Shown here piece by piece: positions 47,744 to 58,109 of a DNA stretch of 64,000 nt. The stretch's first letter is position 1. The number at the start of each line of letters is the position of its first letter. Under the pieces are notes generated by a model. The model saw only the letters and a program-made list of their open reading frames with translations, had not been told where the DNA came from and made no database searches. The stretch comes from Dugong dugon (lineage: Eukaryota > Chordata > Mammalia > Sirenia > Dugongidae), in contig CM057471.1 of the NCBI GenBank assembly GCA_030035585.1, positions 93,001,819 to 93,065,818 of the forward strand. The letters run 5' to 3'. The position numbers were made by a program, and so were the translations under genes.

Positions 47744-48429
47744 TCATGCTTTTTTTTTATCTATTCACTAGTCCCTGTCTTTTAATTAGTGAGTTTAATC
47801 CATTTACATGTAAAGTGATAACTGATAAGGATTTACTTCTGCCATTTTACTATTTGTTTTTTAAGTGTCTAATACAGTTTTTGTTCCACATTTCCTCCAA
47901 ATCTGCCTTTTTTATGTTTGATCAATTATTTTTAGTGTATTGTTTTGACTCCCTTCTCATTTCCTTTTCTGTATATTTTTTAGTTATTTTCTTAGTGGTC
48001 ACCGTGGGGATTGCAATAACAATCTAGTTTGAGTCGATACCAACTTTATTTTAATAGCATACAGAAACTCTGCTCTTATACAGTTCTTTCCTCCCTTTTA
48101 TGTTGTTATTGTGTCAGATTACATCTTTGTACATTGTATGCCTATTGACATAGATTAATAATTATTTTATTCATTTGTCTTTTAAATCATATAGGAAACA
48201 AAAAGAGGCATTACAAAGCAAAAATACATTACTGGCTTTTATATTTACCAATCTGTAGTTGCTATTATCAGAATCATTTATTTCTTCATATGGTTTTGAG
48301 TTAGTATCCAGCGTCCTTTCATTTCAGCCTAAAGTACTCCCTTTAATATTTATTGTAGGGAATGTCTACTAGTCATGAGATAGTAGATTTTATTTATCTG
48401 GGAATATCTTGATTTCACTTTCATTTTTG

Positions 48430-48630
48430 AAGTATAGTTTTGCAATTATAGAATTATTGGTTGAGTTTTTTTTTCCTTGAGCACTTTAAATACATCATCT
48501 CATTGCCTTCTGGCCTCTAAAATTTCTGTTGAGAAATCACTGTTAATCTTATTGAGAATCCCTTGTATGTGACAAGTCACTTCTCTCTTGCTGCTTTTAA
48601 GATTCTTTGTCTTCAGCAGTTGTTTCTTAT
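48430..48630 (-). pseudogene. L1M ORF1 C-terminal remnant
   Basis: Reverse complement reads as diverged ORF1: the codons of 'ILYPAKLSF' type at about 48432-48460 and, to the right, sequence corresponding to the 'ITYKGSSIRLTADFSSET'-like part. The remnant is recognisable at DNA level ('ctgttgagaaatcactgtta', 'cttctctcttgctgctttta') but has no open frame. Upstream ORF1 and the 5' UTR are absent. Confidence 0.75.
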
Positions 48631-49567
48631 CTTCACCATTTGAAGACAAAATTAAGAAATATTTTGAGTTTCAAAGGCCTTCTAAGACTCAGTCTCATAG
48701 CAAAAACCAGTGTCTTGGTTATAAAGACACTGCTTCAGAGCAAAGATCAAACCATGCATGTGGCTTTCACATCTTTGGTTAAGAACTCTGAAAAAATTAA
48801 GTTGGGGCTTAGCTGATTCTTACAGTTTTATAAAACGAGTCCTATAAAAGACCAACAGTCTAATCCTTCTGAAGTCTGATGTGGCCAAAGGACCTGCAAT
48901 TAAGTCTAGATAGAGAAACATACATCATAAGGAACTATAGGTGTCACTTTTGGCATATAGGGTTGATCAGATCAAACACATTACTAAAAACAAACAAACA
49001 AACAGTTTTTGAAGGTTTGATATTGGCAAAAATATATCAGCCTGGATTCAAACGTGAAAGAAAAAGAACATTGGGCCTCCAACTTTCTACAGACAGGTTT
49101 CTACAGAAGACTAAGAAAACTGTGCACCTTCTATTAAAGACATATTATCTTTTGTTCTCTTCAGATGTGTCCAAGGGTGATGAAAGAGAAGGTATCACAG
49201 TGGATGAGGCTGAGAAACATTCAGAACAATGAACTAGGAAGCTATTCCTAGGAATTGGATCTGGGACATAACAAGACACATTTACTATCCTCAGTGAGAT
49301 TTCTGTGACTCCTATGTGTCTTCAATTCTTATACATTCCAAATGGGGACCTTAACTGTAGTTATTCTGTTTCTTTTCATCACTGTATGTATAAGAAGAGC
49401 AGATGACTTGCTATTTTAATTCATAGGTCTCTGGATCATGAGTTGGCACATTCTGGCCTGATAGCAATACTATCACAAGATCGTGGACTTTGATCCTGAT
49501 TGAATGTGACACTTGGAATATCAATATTTTGCACTTGGGAGGAAAAATTGTGACAACAGGGAAGACA
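48631..49567. other. Unique interval
   Basis: No gene or repeat recognised. The longest frame, 117 codons at 48879-49232 (+), has no identifiable domain. Confidence 0.42.
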
Positions 49568-49710
49568 ATGTTATATTACAAGGGTCAATAAACTACAGCC
49601 CATGTGCTGGCTGACTATCTTTGTAAATAAAGTTTACTTGGAGCATAGCTACACTCTGTGATACTCTTTACTACCTGGTCTTTTAAGAAAATAGTTTGTA
49701 GATCTGTGCT
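49568..49710 (+). mobile_element. Ancient DNA-transposon fossil
   Basis: 'caataaactacagcccatgt', 'tttgtaaataaagtttactt' and 'ctttactacctggtctttta' follow the same order as the element at 34722-34902 with an internal deletion. Confidence 0.6.
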
Positions 49711-49724
49711 ATATTGTATTAATT

Positions 49725-50165
49725 GTCATCAGTTCTTTCTTTAGTACCCCCTTCCTCCAACTAATGCCATGGTTCACTGAGGGCAGAGTTTACTTTTTTG
49801 CCCCAGTGACTTTGGGTTTGACCATGTGACTCGCTTTTGTCAGTAGAATGTGGGTGGAAAAGAAAGTGTTCCAGTTCTAAGCTGAAGTCTTAAGAGGCAT
49901 TGCATGTCTCTGCTCACCCCTCTTGTACTTTGATCAGCCACCATATACATGTACTGGGTAACTGCTGCTCCCAAAATGAGAAAATATGTGGAGTAGATCT
50001 GAATCCAAATCACAACTTGAGACAAGTCCAGATGATCTAAACTAAGCTCAGCAGAGACCCAGCCCACCTGCAGAAAAATCCTTGAGAGACAAAAAAATGT
50101 TTGTTTTTGTAAGCCATTGAGTTTTTGGGGATGCCTGTTATACAGCATTATTGTAACATAAACCT
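49725..50165 (+). mobile_element. MLT1-like MaLR LTR remnant
   Basis: 'accatgtgactcgcttttgt', 'agtagaatgtgggtggaaaa', 'cttaagaggcattgcatgtc' and the terminal 'taagccattgagtttttggg' with 'gttatacagcattattgtaa' are in the order of mammalian MaLR LTRs. Too diverged for exact ends or target duplication. Confidence 0.5.
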
Positions 50166-50320
50166 AACAAATAGAAGAACTATTTCTCACATAAAATTTC
50201 AGAAGAAAACTGCATATGGGAATAAAATATTTCACTAATTAACTATAAACTGAGCATAAATGCTAAGCGTTTTTAATGTGATCTCAACGTACATACGTTT
50301 ATGCCACACTAATTGGATGC

Positions 50321-50747
50321 TTTCGTATACATACATGGAAAAGCTGAACAATGAATAAGGAAGACCAAAGAAGAATTGATGTATTTGAATTACGATGTTG
50401 GCAAAGAATATTGAATATTTCATGGTCTGCCAAAAGAACAAACAAATCTGTCTTGTAAGAGGTACACCCAGAATGCTCCTTAGAAGCAAGGATGGCAAGA
50501 CTTCGTCTCGTGTACTTTGACATGTTATCAGGAGGGACTGGTCCCTGGAGGAGGACATCATGCTTCGGAAAGTAGAGGGTCAGTGAAAAAGAGGAAGACC
50601 CTCAACAAGATAGACTGACAAAGTGGCTGCAACGATGGGCTCAAACATAGCAAATATTGTGAGGATGGTGCAGGCCGGCAGTTTCATTCTGTTGTAAATA
50701 GGTTTGCTATCAGTTGGAATCAACTTGATGACACCTAACAACAACAG
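50321..50747 (+). mobile_element. RTE (BovB-like) LINE 3' end
   Basis: Sequence encodes the C-terminal tail of the RTE protein in a broken frame ('NKQICL', 'KDGKTS' region) and ends 'acttgatgacacctaacaac' with an (ACA)n tail. It is collinear with 55440-55800 and with the reverse complement of 60540-60960. Short target duplication ttggatgc (50313-50320) and ttgaatgc (50748-50755). Confidence 0.9.
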
Positions 50748-50911
50748 TTGAATGCGATGTCAAAAATAGCAAAATTGTAGAAGTTCCTAAGAAGCTTTAC
50801 CCCATTAGCATAATTAAGATTTGGTGATTCAAAAGTTGTGTAGGGATAAAGAAATAATAATTATAACTATTTTAGTCATTTATATCTTAGAGCAGCTTAA
50901 TTTATGAAAGT

Positions 50912-51594
50912 TGACTTAGGCTGGGTTCTCCAGAGAAGCAAAAGCAATAAAGCATATAAATATATATATATATATAGAGATTTATATCAAGGAAATAGCT
51001 CACGTGACTGTAGAGGCTAGAACGTCCCAAGACCATGGATCAGGATTGAGGCCTCTCCCAATTCACGCAGCCGCAGAAGCTGGCGAACACAAGATCAGCA
51101 GATCGGAGAGCAGGGCTCCTGCTCACAGGCTGTGAAGGTTGAGGAATTCCAAGATAGGCAGGCAAGACCACAAGGTTTCTCCTGATTCATGTAGCTGCAA
51201 GGGCTGGCAAACCCAAGATCAGCAGGTCAAGGAGCAGGACTCTTGCTCTCAGGCTGTGAAGATCGACAAATCCCCAGATCAACAGATAAGCTGCTAGCTC
51301 AAGTCCAAATAACTGGAGGTGAGACGACAAGAGACAGCTGCTGGATTCAAAACAAGCCAAAAGAACTTGGCAAGGTGAGCAGGAAGGAAGTAGCTGGCAG
51401 AGGGTGGAGAGATGAAGGCTGAGGGGGCGGTGAGCTGCCACAGGCCCTGCCCCCACCAGTACCACTCAGCAGATACCATCACGGGGGTGATCACATATCA
51501 AATTTCAAGAGGGAATTGATCACAACATTATACAACTGCCAAAACACTGAGAATCACGGTCTAGACAAGTTGACATACAATCTTAACCATCACA
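50912..51594 (-). mobile_element. Solo LTR, ERVL type (MLT2-like), exact target duplication
   Basis: Starts TGACTTAG, 'gctgggttctccagagaagc', a short TA tract at about 50957-50977, and ends 'cttaaccatcaca'. An exact 5-bp duplication, AAAGT, lies at 50907-50911 and 51595-51599. The interior repeats motifs such as 'agatcagcag' and 'tcacaggctgtgaa' twice (about 51090-51150 and 51210-51270), so part of it is a tandem duplication. Homologous to the LTR at 11289-11912. Confidence 0.9.
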
Positions 51595-51599
51595 AAAGT

Positions 51600-52302
51600 C
51601 TTGCCAACAGCTCTTGTTTTTTAAAGGAATTCAAAGGGACTATGAGAATACTAGGTATGAGACTGAGTAAAGCTTGCTGAGTAGGTAAAGAACTTGTCAG
51701 GCAGAAAGCAAATTTTATTTCCAATTTATGCTTAAGGCAAAAGGCATAAGTCCTAGTGTCTTACATGGAACCTACTCCACTATAATATATTTAGTAGAAA
51801 AACCTCCCTAATTTTCATTACCTTTCATACTTTTTAAGTGTTTTCCTCACATGAGATTGGTTTTCCTGAGATATTGTAGATTTTCAGTGACTCTTAGGGA
51901 CAGTCCTTAAAGCAAGGTGCAATAGAGGTCCGGCCCAAAGTTCTCTATTACTGGGGGAGATCCTAGTTTCAGATGACTCTGGATTGTGATAATTCAAATT
52001 TATCCATACTTTCCTAAAGGTTCCAGAGAGTTATCTATACCCAGGAAGCTCCTTTAGAGTCACCATCTCAGCAGAAATTAAAAACTGCATTCACTTTCCA
52101 GAAAGCCACAAGAAGAAACAGGAATGATGGAGTCAAATTTAGTCTTTCCAAGAATTACCTCAAAATAACATTGCTCGATTTAGGATGACATTTTCTGTCA
52201 ATTTTGGTGTGTCATGGGCTCCATTAAGGCATTGTAATTAATGAAGAATCAAAATGGCCTATTAATAAAGTAGCTTTAGCCAAATGATTAAGCATGCCCT
52301 AG
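51600..52302. other. Unique interval
   Basis: No gene or named repeat seen in about 700 bp. Confidence 0.4.
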
Positions 52303-52309
52303 TAGTATT

Positions 52310-52479
52310 TTGGAGCCCTGGTGGTGCAGTGGTTAAGAGCTCAGCTGCTAACCAAAAGGTTGGCAGTTTGAATCCACCAGCTGTTCCTTGGAAACCCTAT
52401 GGAGGACTTCTACTCTCCTATAGGGTCACTATGAGTCGAAATCAACTCAAAGGTAATGGGTTTGGATTGGTGGTTTTAA
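52310..52479 (+). mobile_element. AfroSINE, short form, near-consensus head
   Basis: 'ggagccctggtggtgcagtg', 'gagctcagctgctaaccaaa', B-box-like 'cagtttgaatccaccagc', body with 'tatagggtcactatgagtcg' and 3' end 'ggtaatgggtttgg'. The stretch 'tagggtcactatgagtcg' is identical to the RTE 3' end at 56453-56470, direct evidence of a shared tail. Short target duplication tagtatt (52303-52309, 52480-52486). Confidence 0.94.
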
Positions 52480-52486
52480 TAGTATT

Positions 52487-53403
52487 ATGGGGCTAATAGA
52501 GAAGAATGGAACAAATATTTGCTGATTATCTGGGCCAGATATTGTATGTGTTGGAGGGAGGCTTCTGAATATTTTGTTTGTTCTTTGCAGCACAATACTG
52601 TGTCTGATATGAAAATACCCTGAAATATAAGGATTAATGACAAGTGATGAGTGACTTTTGGTTTTGGAAACACATCTTACTTTACTTACTTTTGAATAGA
52701 TGTACTAAAAGGTCTAAATAAAGGCAGCTCACATCTAATCACGTTTTTGTGGTCCCAAATTTCAGTTGTGTTGTATATCCAAAAGATACTTAAGGATGGA
52801 TTAATGAAAAATGTTTTCTGCTTTTTGAATTATCTGGTAACCTCTTTGCTTCATTAATGAGGTGTCAGTCTTTTGTTTTAACGGCCCATCACTGGATTTC
52901 TTATTCTTTATTCTACTCTTATAAATGCTTCTCTTAATCCCATATATGCTTCTTTGGCTTGGGATAACCCAAGGTGGTTCCTGGAAAAATAAATGTCAGC
53001 CCCCAGTGGAGGCGGCTACTCATTGTTGAAGAGTTGGGCCCTGGTTTGGCAGCCCGCATTCTTCCCAAGAAATATTGCTGAATGGCATTGGCTGTGGAGC
53101 TACTTCCTAATAGCCACTCTTCTGAGACTAGGAATTCATTATTCTATTCTCAAGAAATCTGTGGGAACCAAAATGTGAAAAACTGAAATCTGTCAGGCTT
53201 ATTTTCTTCTTCGGAGATGCAGCAACTCTACAGACCAAACAGAACACACCATCATCCTGCGTACTTGACACAGTTAGTCTGCTTTTGTCCGCTCAGTTCA
53301 CCCAGAGCCACCCATTCAGTCCACGTGGCCTTGGAGCTGAGTCTCTAGCTTGCCCTTTAGGTTCCATGCAGGGCATTGACAATCAGCCTTCCTTTCCTCT
53401 GAG
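52487..53403. other. Unique interval
   Basis: No gene or named repeat seen in about 900 bp; frames reach only 62 codons. Confidence 0.4.
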
Positions 53404-53640
53404 CCGACTCACCGGATGGTGCAAACAGTTAAGCACTAGGCTGCTCACCAAAAAATTAGGAGATCAAGTCCACCCAGAGGCATCTCGGAAGAAAGGCCTG
53501 GATCTACTTGCAAGAAATCAGCCATTAAAAACTCCATGGAGCACAGTTCTGCTCTGACACACATGGGGCCACCATGAGTTGGAGTTGACTGGATGGCAAC
53601 TGATTTTTTTTTTTTGTTTGTTTGTTTGTTTGGTTTTGGT
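53404..53640 (+). mobile_element. AfroSINE, long form, with (GTTT)n tail
   Basis: Head 'ggatggtgcaaacagttaag', long-form middle 'cggaagaaaggcctggatct', body 'tggagcacagttctgctctg' and 'gagttgactggatggcaact', then a T run and (TTTG)5 at about 53606-53632. Confidence 0.88.
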
Positions 53641-53642
53641 TC

Positions 53643-55143
53643 CTCTAGCAGAGGGAGCTTATTTGCTCTTGTTCCTGGCAACAAATTTGTATCTCAAAGA
53701 CCCTAAGGGTGAGCCAAAGAGAGACTCTTCTCCCTCCTGAATCTAGATGGTTCTGCTGCAGATACTCACCTATGTGTAAAAGGGCATCCTGGGATATTTA
53801 TTTTGATTTTACCTCAGCAGTGTTTTCTCCATCTGCTTTGAGATACAGCAGGGCTGTCTGAAGTGAGGCAAAACCCGGCTTGTTTTGCCAATTATAAGAA
53901 GGTAAGAGGTGACTTTTTACCTAAAAAAAAAAGTTTTAATTTTATAGTTTAAAATTGGCATGCGGTTTCCATGGCTGGAGGCTACTTTATTCCTCTGACA
54001 TAGATGACTGAGAAGCCTTGGAACATAAATATATGCAACAAGCCAATAATTCTGCCTGCCTGTCTGCTGTTCCTACAGGGTACCTCAGTGCTGGCAAACA
54101 GAAGGGTAATGGGAATTAGAAGGAGGGGAAAAACAGCAATAAAAATATAAATCAAAGAAAGAAGGAAATCCATTTGGTCCTTGGCAGCAGAGACAGTGCT
54201 CAGCTAATCCATGCTGAGTGCAATCCAATACTCCTTTATATAATCCTGTGCTGGTAGAAGAAAATTAAAGTTTAATGCAATAACCGCCGACACAAATCAC
54301 TTTTGTTGCCCAGAAGCAGATTAAAGAATAGTTAAAATCATACAAATCTAATTTCTTTCTTTCTTTTGCTTTATTCTGTAACATCTTGATGCTTTAATCC
54401 CTAGCATCAGCTTTTGATTATTAAACATATATTACCAACATAGAGAGTTTGTGGGAAAAACAGTGACAGCCAGGAAATGATTTGTGCTCAAATGGTACAT
54501 GTTAAAGCTCTTTCGAAATCCATAAATTTTTCATAGGTTCATAGAGGTCTGTGCCTTTAATCAATCCGTGTCAAGGGGATTTTAAAATAAGCATAAAGGT
54601 AATGGAATGCTATCAATCATAATTGGGGCTGGAAAGAACCATCACAGTCCATCAGCTATCACTTTCATTTGTGTGTGTGGTGTGCACACATGTATGTCGA
54701 CATGGTGCCTTTCCATTCTTTTTTTTGATTGCTGCCATCGATGGGACAATTTGAGGGTATTGTATAAAGATAGACATGAATTTTTTAAAAAAATCTTAAT
54801 TCTGGCTACAATTTCTCCCTTTCTTGTTCTGGGAATTATTGACTCTGCAGAAACAGTGACTTGCCCCGCGTGTACAATAGACTTGCCTCATCAGAACAAA
54901 AGTGTTTTTAAAAAGAAAACTTTCCAACCTTTTAACCTATTCATAATTTCCCTTCCTGGATACAAATTCTACAAATGGTTTAGAATTTCCCCGCCATACC
55001 CAAAGATCCAGGACCAATTCGGTGAGAAGGAAACTCAGACAAGTTTCTTCATAACAAATTTTGATGATGTAGAGAAGTTTTTGCAGAAACTCCTGCTGGA
55101 ATTAAGTTATAGTTCTGCGTTGATGCCATGGGCTTCCAGAAAC
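53643..55143. other. 1.5-kb repeat-free block, best candidate for conserved non-coding DNA
   Basis: No transposon recognised across 1.5 kb of an otherwise repeat-rich region. Dense AT-rich transcription-factor-like words occur (several TAAT/ATTA cores, 'cttttgttgc' of SOX type near 54301, 'ccgccgacacaaatcac' nearby). The 187-codon frame at 54607-55170 runs into the neighbouring LTR and has no domain. No coding claim is made. Confidence 0.35.
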
Positions 55144-55193
55144 ACTCCTGTTTTACTCCGGGTTCTCTAGAAATAAAAAATCAGTAAAAGCTA

Positions 55194-55380
55194 CAGTGAA
55201 ACCTGCGAGAGCCGGAACTCGACAGGATGACCTTGTTTTTCCATGTCTCGCAAGTTTTCTGACTTTGACAGGGTGCAGTCTTAACACTTTTCTATAAACA
55301 CTATCAGTGAAAAATATTTGAGTTTTCCTCCTCTGATAGTATCTGCCTTACACGGTTTCCAGCTTTTGCAGGTTTTACTG
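55194..55380. mobile_element. 187-bp MITE with terminal inverted repeats and TA duplication
   Basis: Left end CAGTGAAACCTGCGAGAGC and the reverse complement of the right end, CAGTAAAACCTGCAAAAGC, form an inverted repeat of about 22 bp with three mismatches. TA flanks both ends (55192-55193 and 55381-55382). TA targets and CAGT termini point to the Tc1/mariner/pogo (Tigger) superfamily. Too short to encode a transposase, so it needed one in trans. I do not recognise the family. Confidence 0.8.
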
Positions 55381-55399
55381 TATATAGATATATAGTAAC

Positions 55400-56502
55400 T
55401 TTGAGCACTAAGGTGCATCTCACCCAAGCCGTAGGATTTTCAATTGCCTCATATGCATTTGAAAGCTGGACTATGAATAAGAAAGACCAAAGAAGATTGA
55501 TGCATTTGAATTATGGTGTTGGCGAAGAATATTGACTATACCATGGACTGCCAGAAGAGTGAACAAATCTGTCTTGGAAAAAGTACAGCCGGAACACTCC
55601 TTAGAAGTAAAGATGGCAAGACTACATCTCACATACTTTGGACATGTTATCAGGAGGGATCAGTCCCTGGAGAAGGACATCATGCTTGATAAAGCAGAGG
55701 GTCAGCAGAAAAGAGGAAGACCCTCAAGGAGATGGACTGACACAGTGGCTGCAACAGTGGGCTCAAACGTAACGACTGTGAGGATGGTGCAGGAGTGGGC
55801 AGTAGCAGTGTTACTAGGGGGCTGAGGACCACACAGTTGACATTGTCACAGGGAGTGACACCAAAATGACTGTCCATAAAATTTTTGTGCAGTGTTTCAG
55901 CAGAAATTTATTACTTTTAATAAAAATATCCCTGTAGTTAGTTACAACAACAAAAACATTTTTTGTAAGTCCAGCTTACATGTATCAATATTCCTACAAC
56001 GCTAAAACTCTATGCTAGTTTACTTTTTGAACCTTCTAATGTGCTCTGGTCAGAGCTGTCATTATTACCCGTTTACAATGATGCTTCGAATCACTTGGTT
56101 TCATCTGCACGTGCTACAAGCACACACTACTGTTTTCATTGTTGCCAGTGTCTTTATAGTCACTAATTTTGTCAAATTTTCTGGTGTTTTAACTACAATA
56201 TTGTGGCAATTAGTATCTGTGAACCTATGTCAATAACTTTTTTGAGAATGAAGTGTTAATTAAAGGAAAAGAAGGAGTGATATATGGGAATTACGATTTA
56301 CAAGTAACATTAGTACAAAAAACATTACTAAGGATTCTGTATGGTCTAGTATGGGAGGAGGTCCATGTGAGGGAGTGACACCATGACTACGGCACTCGGT
56401 GATGACAACTCTAGTGACAACACTGCCAGGCAGCGTTTCATTCTGTCATGGATAGGGTCACTATGAGTCGGAACCCACTCGATGGCACCTAACAACAACA
56501 AC
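55400..56502 (+). mobile_element. RTE (BovB-like) LINE 3' end, interrupted
   Basis: From 'cactaaggtgcatctcaccc' through 'gcatttgaaagctggactat' to 'gggctcaaacgtaacgactg', then, after a gap of about 590 bp, 'gcgtttcattctgtcatgga' and 'cactcgatggcacctaacaa' with an (ACA)n tail. A 97-codon open frame at 55532-55825 encodes the C-terminal RTE region ('LTYFGHVIRRDQSLEKDIML', 'GRPSRRWTDTVAA'). It sits in the TA-rich part of the ERVL LTR. Confidence 0.9.
55806..56395. other. Unidentified segment inside the RTE 3' end
   Basis: RTE sequence stops after 'gtgcaggagtgggcagt' (about 55805) and resumes at about 56430 with 'aggcagcgtttcattctg'. The intervening DNA contains no family I recognise. A near-duplicate pair, 'cagggagtgacacca' at 55848-55862 and 'gagggagtgacacca' at 56373-56387, lies near its two ends; a loose ggcagt/ggcagc pair could be the target duplication. 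It could be an LTR or DNA element unknown to me, or RTE-variant sequence. Confidence 0.4.
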
Positions 56503-56913
56503 ATGTATATATACATATATACTTATATACATATACTTATATACATATATATATATATATATACCTAGAGAGAAAGAGAGAGAGAGATTTTAAGGAATTG
56601 GCTCATAGGACTGTGGGGGACTGGTAAGTCCAAATCTGTATGTCATGCTACAAGCTAGATATTCCCGTAGTCTTGTGTTCCTAAATCCATGGATCAAGTG
56701 ACAGGCTGGAGATTGTTGCAAAATTCATAGGTCAGGTGATAGAAAAAATGAAGAGTGAAATTGTCTAGCAAAATGTCTGTTTATAAACTGGAGGAGGAAC
56801 ACATACTAGGGAAAACTTCCTTTTTGCTCTTAAGACCTTCAACAGATTGGATAAGTCCCACCCACATTATAGAGGGTAATCTGCTTTACTTAAGGCCAAC
56901 TGATTTAATCATG

Positions 56914-57064
56914 TGGCACAGTGGTTAAGAGCTATGGCTGCTAAACAAAAGCTAGGCAGTTGGAATCCATCAGCCACTCCTTGGAAATCCTATGGGGCAG
57001 TTCTCTGTCCTATAGGATCACTCTGAATCAGCAGCTACTTGACGGCAACAGGTTTGGTTTGGTT
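56914..57064 (+). mobile_element. AfroSINE, short form, 5'-truncated
   Basis: Starts 'gtggcacagtggttaagagc', lacking the first 8-9 bp of the head; continues 'ggcagttggaatccatcagc' and the short body to 'acaggtttggtttggtt'. It is inserted in the right part of the ERVL LTR. Confidence 0.9.
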
Positions 57065-57364
57065 AACTACTTCATAGCAGCATCTAGACTAATGTTTGAC
57101 CAAACTAGTGGGCACCATAGCCTAGCCAAGTTGACACATAAAATTAACCATCACAACTCTCTAGGTGTTTTCCATAGAAGATTCTGACATCATCTCTATC
57201 TCATTTCATGGAAACTTCGTGGTTAATAGGCATTACCAATATTCACCTTACAATGTCATTGAGAGATTTCCAAGGAAAGAGTGTTCTGGATGCATGCTTT
57301 GCTTGTCCTGTAAGTAGGAACTTTTTTTCTCCCCTTCCTAATCTGTGTGTCTGTTTTACTTTTT

Positions 57365-57850
57365 ATAACAGAAAATTTTAAACACAAAAGCAAAGAGAAT
57401 ACTATCAGCCAGCTTGAATAATTATCCACTCCTGTCCACTTTTGTTTCCTCTATACTTTTACTCATATTTCCCAATCCTGAAGCAAATCTTTGATATCAT
57501 AGTTAATTCATAACTACTTCAACATGTATCTCTAAAAGGAATTCCTATTCAAAATAAACCACAAAGCTTTGTGCCATTTTAGAAATCAACAATAATATCT
57601 TAATATCATTAAACCAGTCACTGTTCAAGTTTCCATTGTTGTCTTGTAAATGTTTACTTTTTACAGTTTACTTGCTCCAGTTGGGACTGAAATAATGTTT
57701 CCAATTGTAATTTGTTTATATGTCTCTCAAATACTTTTCATCTATAAGCTTCCCCCATTCTCTCTCTCTCTCTCTGGTGTCATTTAACATGTACCTCTCT
57801 TGCTATTCCTTGTAAATTAATAGTTAGGTCTACAGGCTTGATCTATTCCA
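57365..57850. mobile_element. Ancient mammalian interspersed repeat, probably LINE
   Basis: Blocks in order, 'aaagcaaagagaatactatc', 'agccagcttgaataattatc', 'tgaagcaaatctttgatatc', 'acatgtatctctaaaaggaa', 'ttccattgttgtcttgtaaa', 'atgtctctcaaatacttttc' and 'gtgtcatttaacatgtacct', are those of a common old eutherian repeat. I believe it belongs to an L1M-type family but cannot name it. A (CT)n run is at about 57759-57775. Confidence 0.5.
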
Positions 57851-58109
57851 GAACTTGCTGTCCTGGCCCAGACTCTTATTGGTCCAAATGTTGACAAGTT
57901 TTGATAGTACACACCTACAGGCCAATCCAAGGGTGAGTTCACACACAATTGTTCAGTGGTCATGCCAAAATATTTACAAACATTGAAGGCTTTCTATGGA
58001 GAGATTTGTTTCAGGAGAGCCCATACCTTCCTGGGTACTCAGTGGTTGCCCTGTATTATTTCCTTTCTTGCTCTACCCACCTAAGAGCACTTACTTTCAG
58101 TGAATTTAT

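Larger units (their letters stand above)
44589..48630 (-). mobile_element. Ancient L1M copy B with internal deletion
   Basis: A 4-kb reversed L1 of L1M age: 3' UTR (44589-44870, with 'taaccaccctaaagtgaag' and 'caccacctccatccagttcc'), ORF2 remnant, then ORF1 C-terminal remnant up to about 48630. Within ORF2 about 1.2 kb, between the endonuclease and the first reverse-transcriptase motifs, is missing at about 47130. A younger L1 tail sits at 47598-47743. The two L1M copies lie in the same orientation end to end. Confidence 0.88.
55149..57155 (-). mobile_element. ERVL LTR (MLT2-like) split by nested insertions
   Basis: Left piece 55149-55193 starts TGTTTTACTCC and 'gggttctctagaaataaa', the same terminus as the LTRs at 11289 and 50912. 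The right piece, from about 56503, has a TA-rich tract, 'ttaaggaattggctcatagg', 'attatagagggtaatctgct', 'taatgtttgaccaaactagt' and ends 'aaattaaccatcaca'. The 5-bp flanks are ACTCC (55144-55148) and ACTCT (57156-57160). Inside lie a MITE, an RTE end and an AfroSINE. Confidence 0.82.

Noticed and set aside
52310-52400. tRNA-like sequence with A- and B-box-like words
   Set aside because: It is the head of an AfroSINE; the same sequence recurs many times, with a SINE body and target duplications.
54607-55170. 187-codon open frame on the + strand
   Set aside because: It runs into the terminus of the ERVL LTR at 55149, has no recognisable domain or splice signals, and sits in AT-rich non-coding-like sequence.
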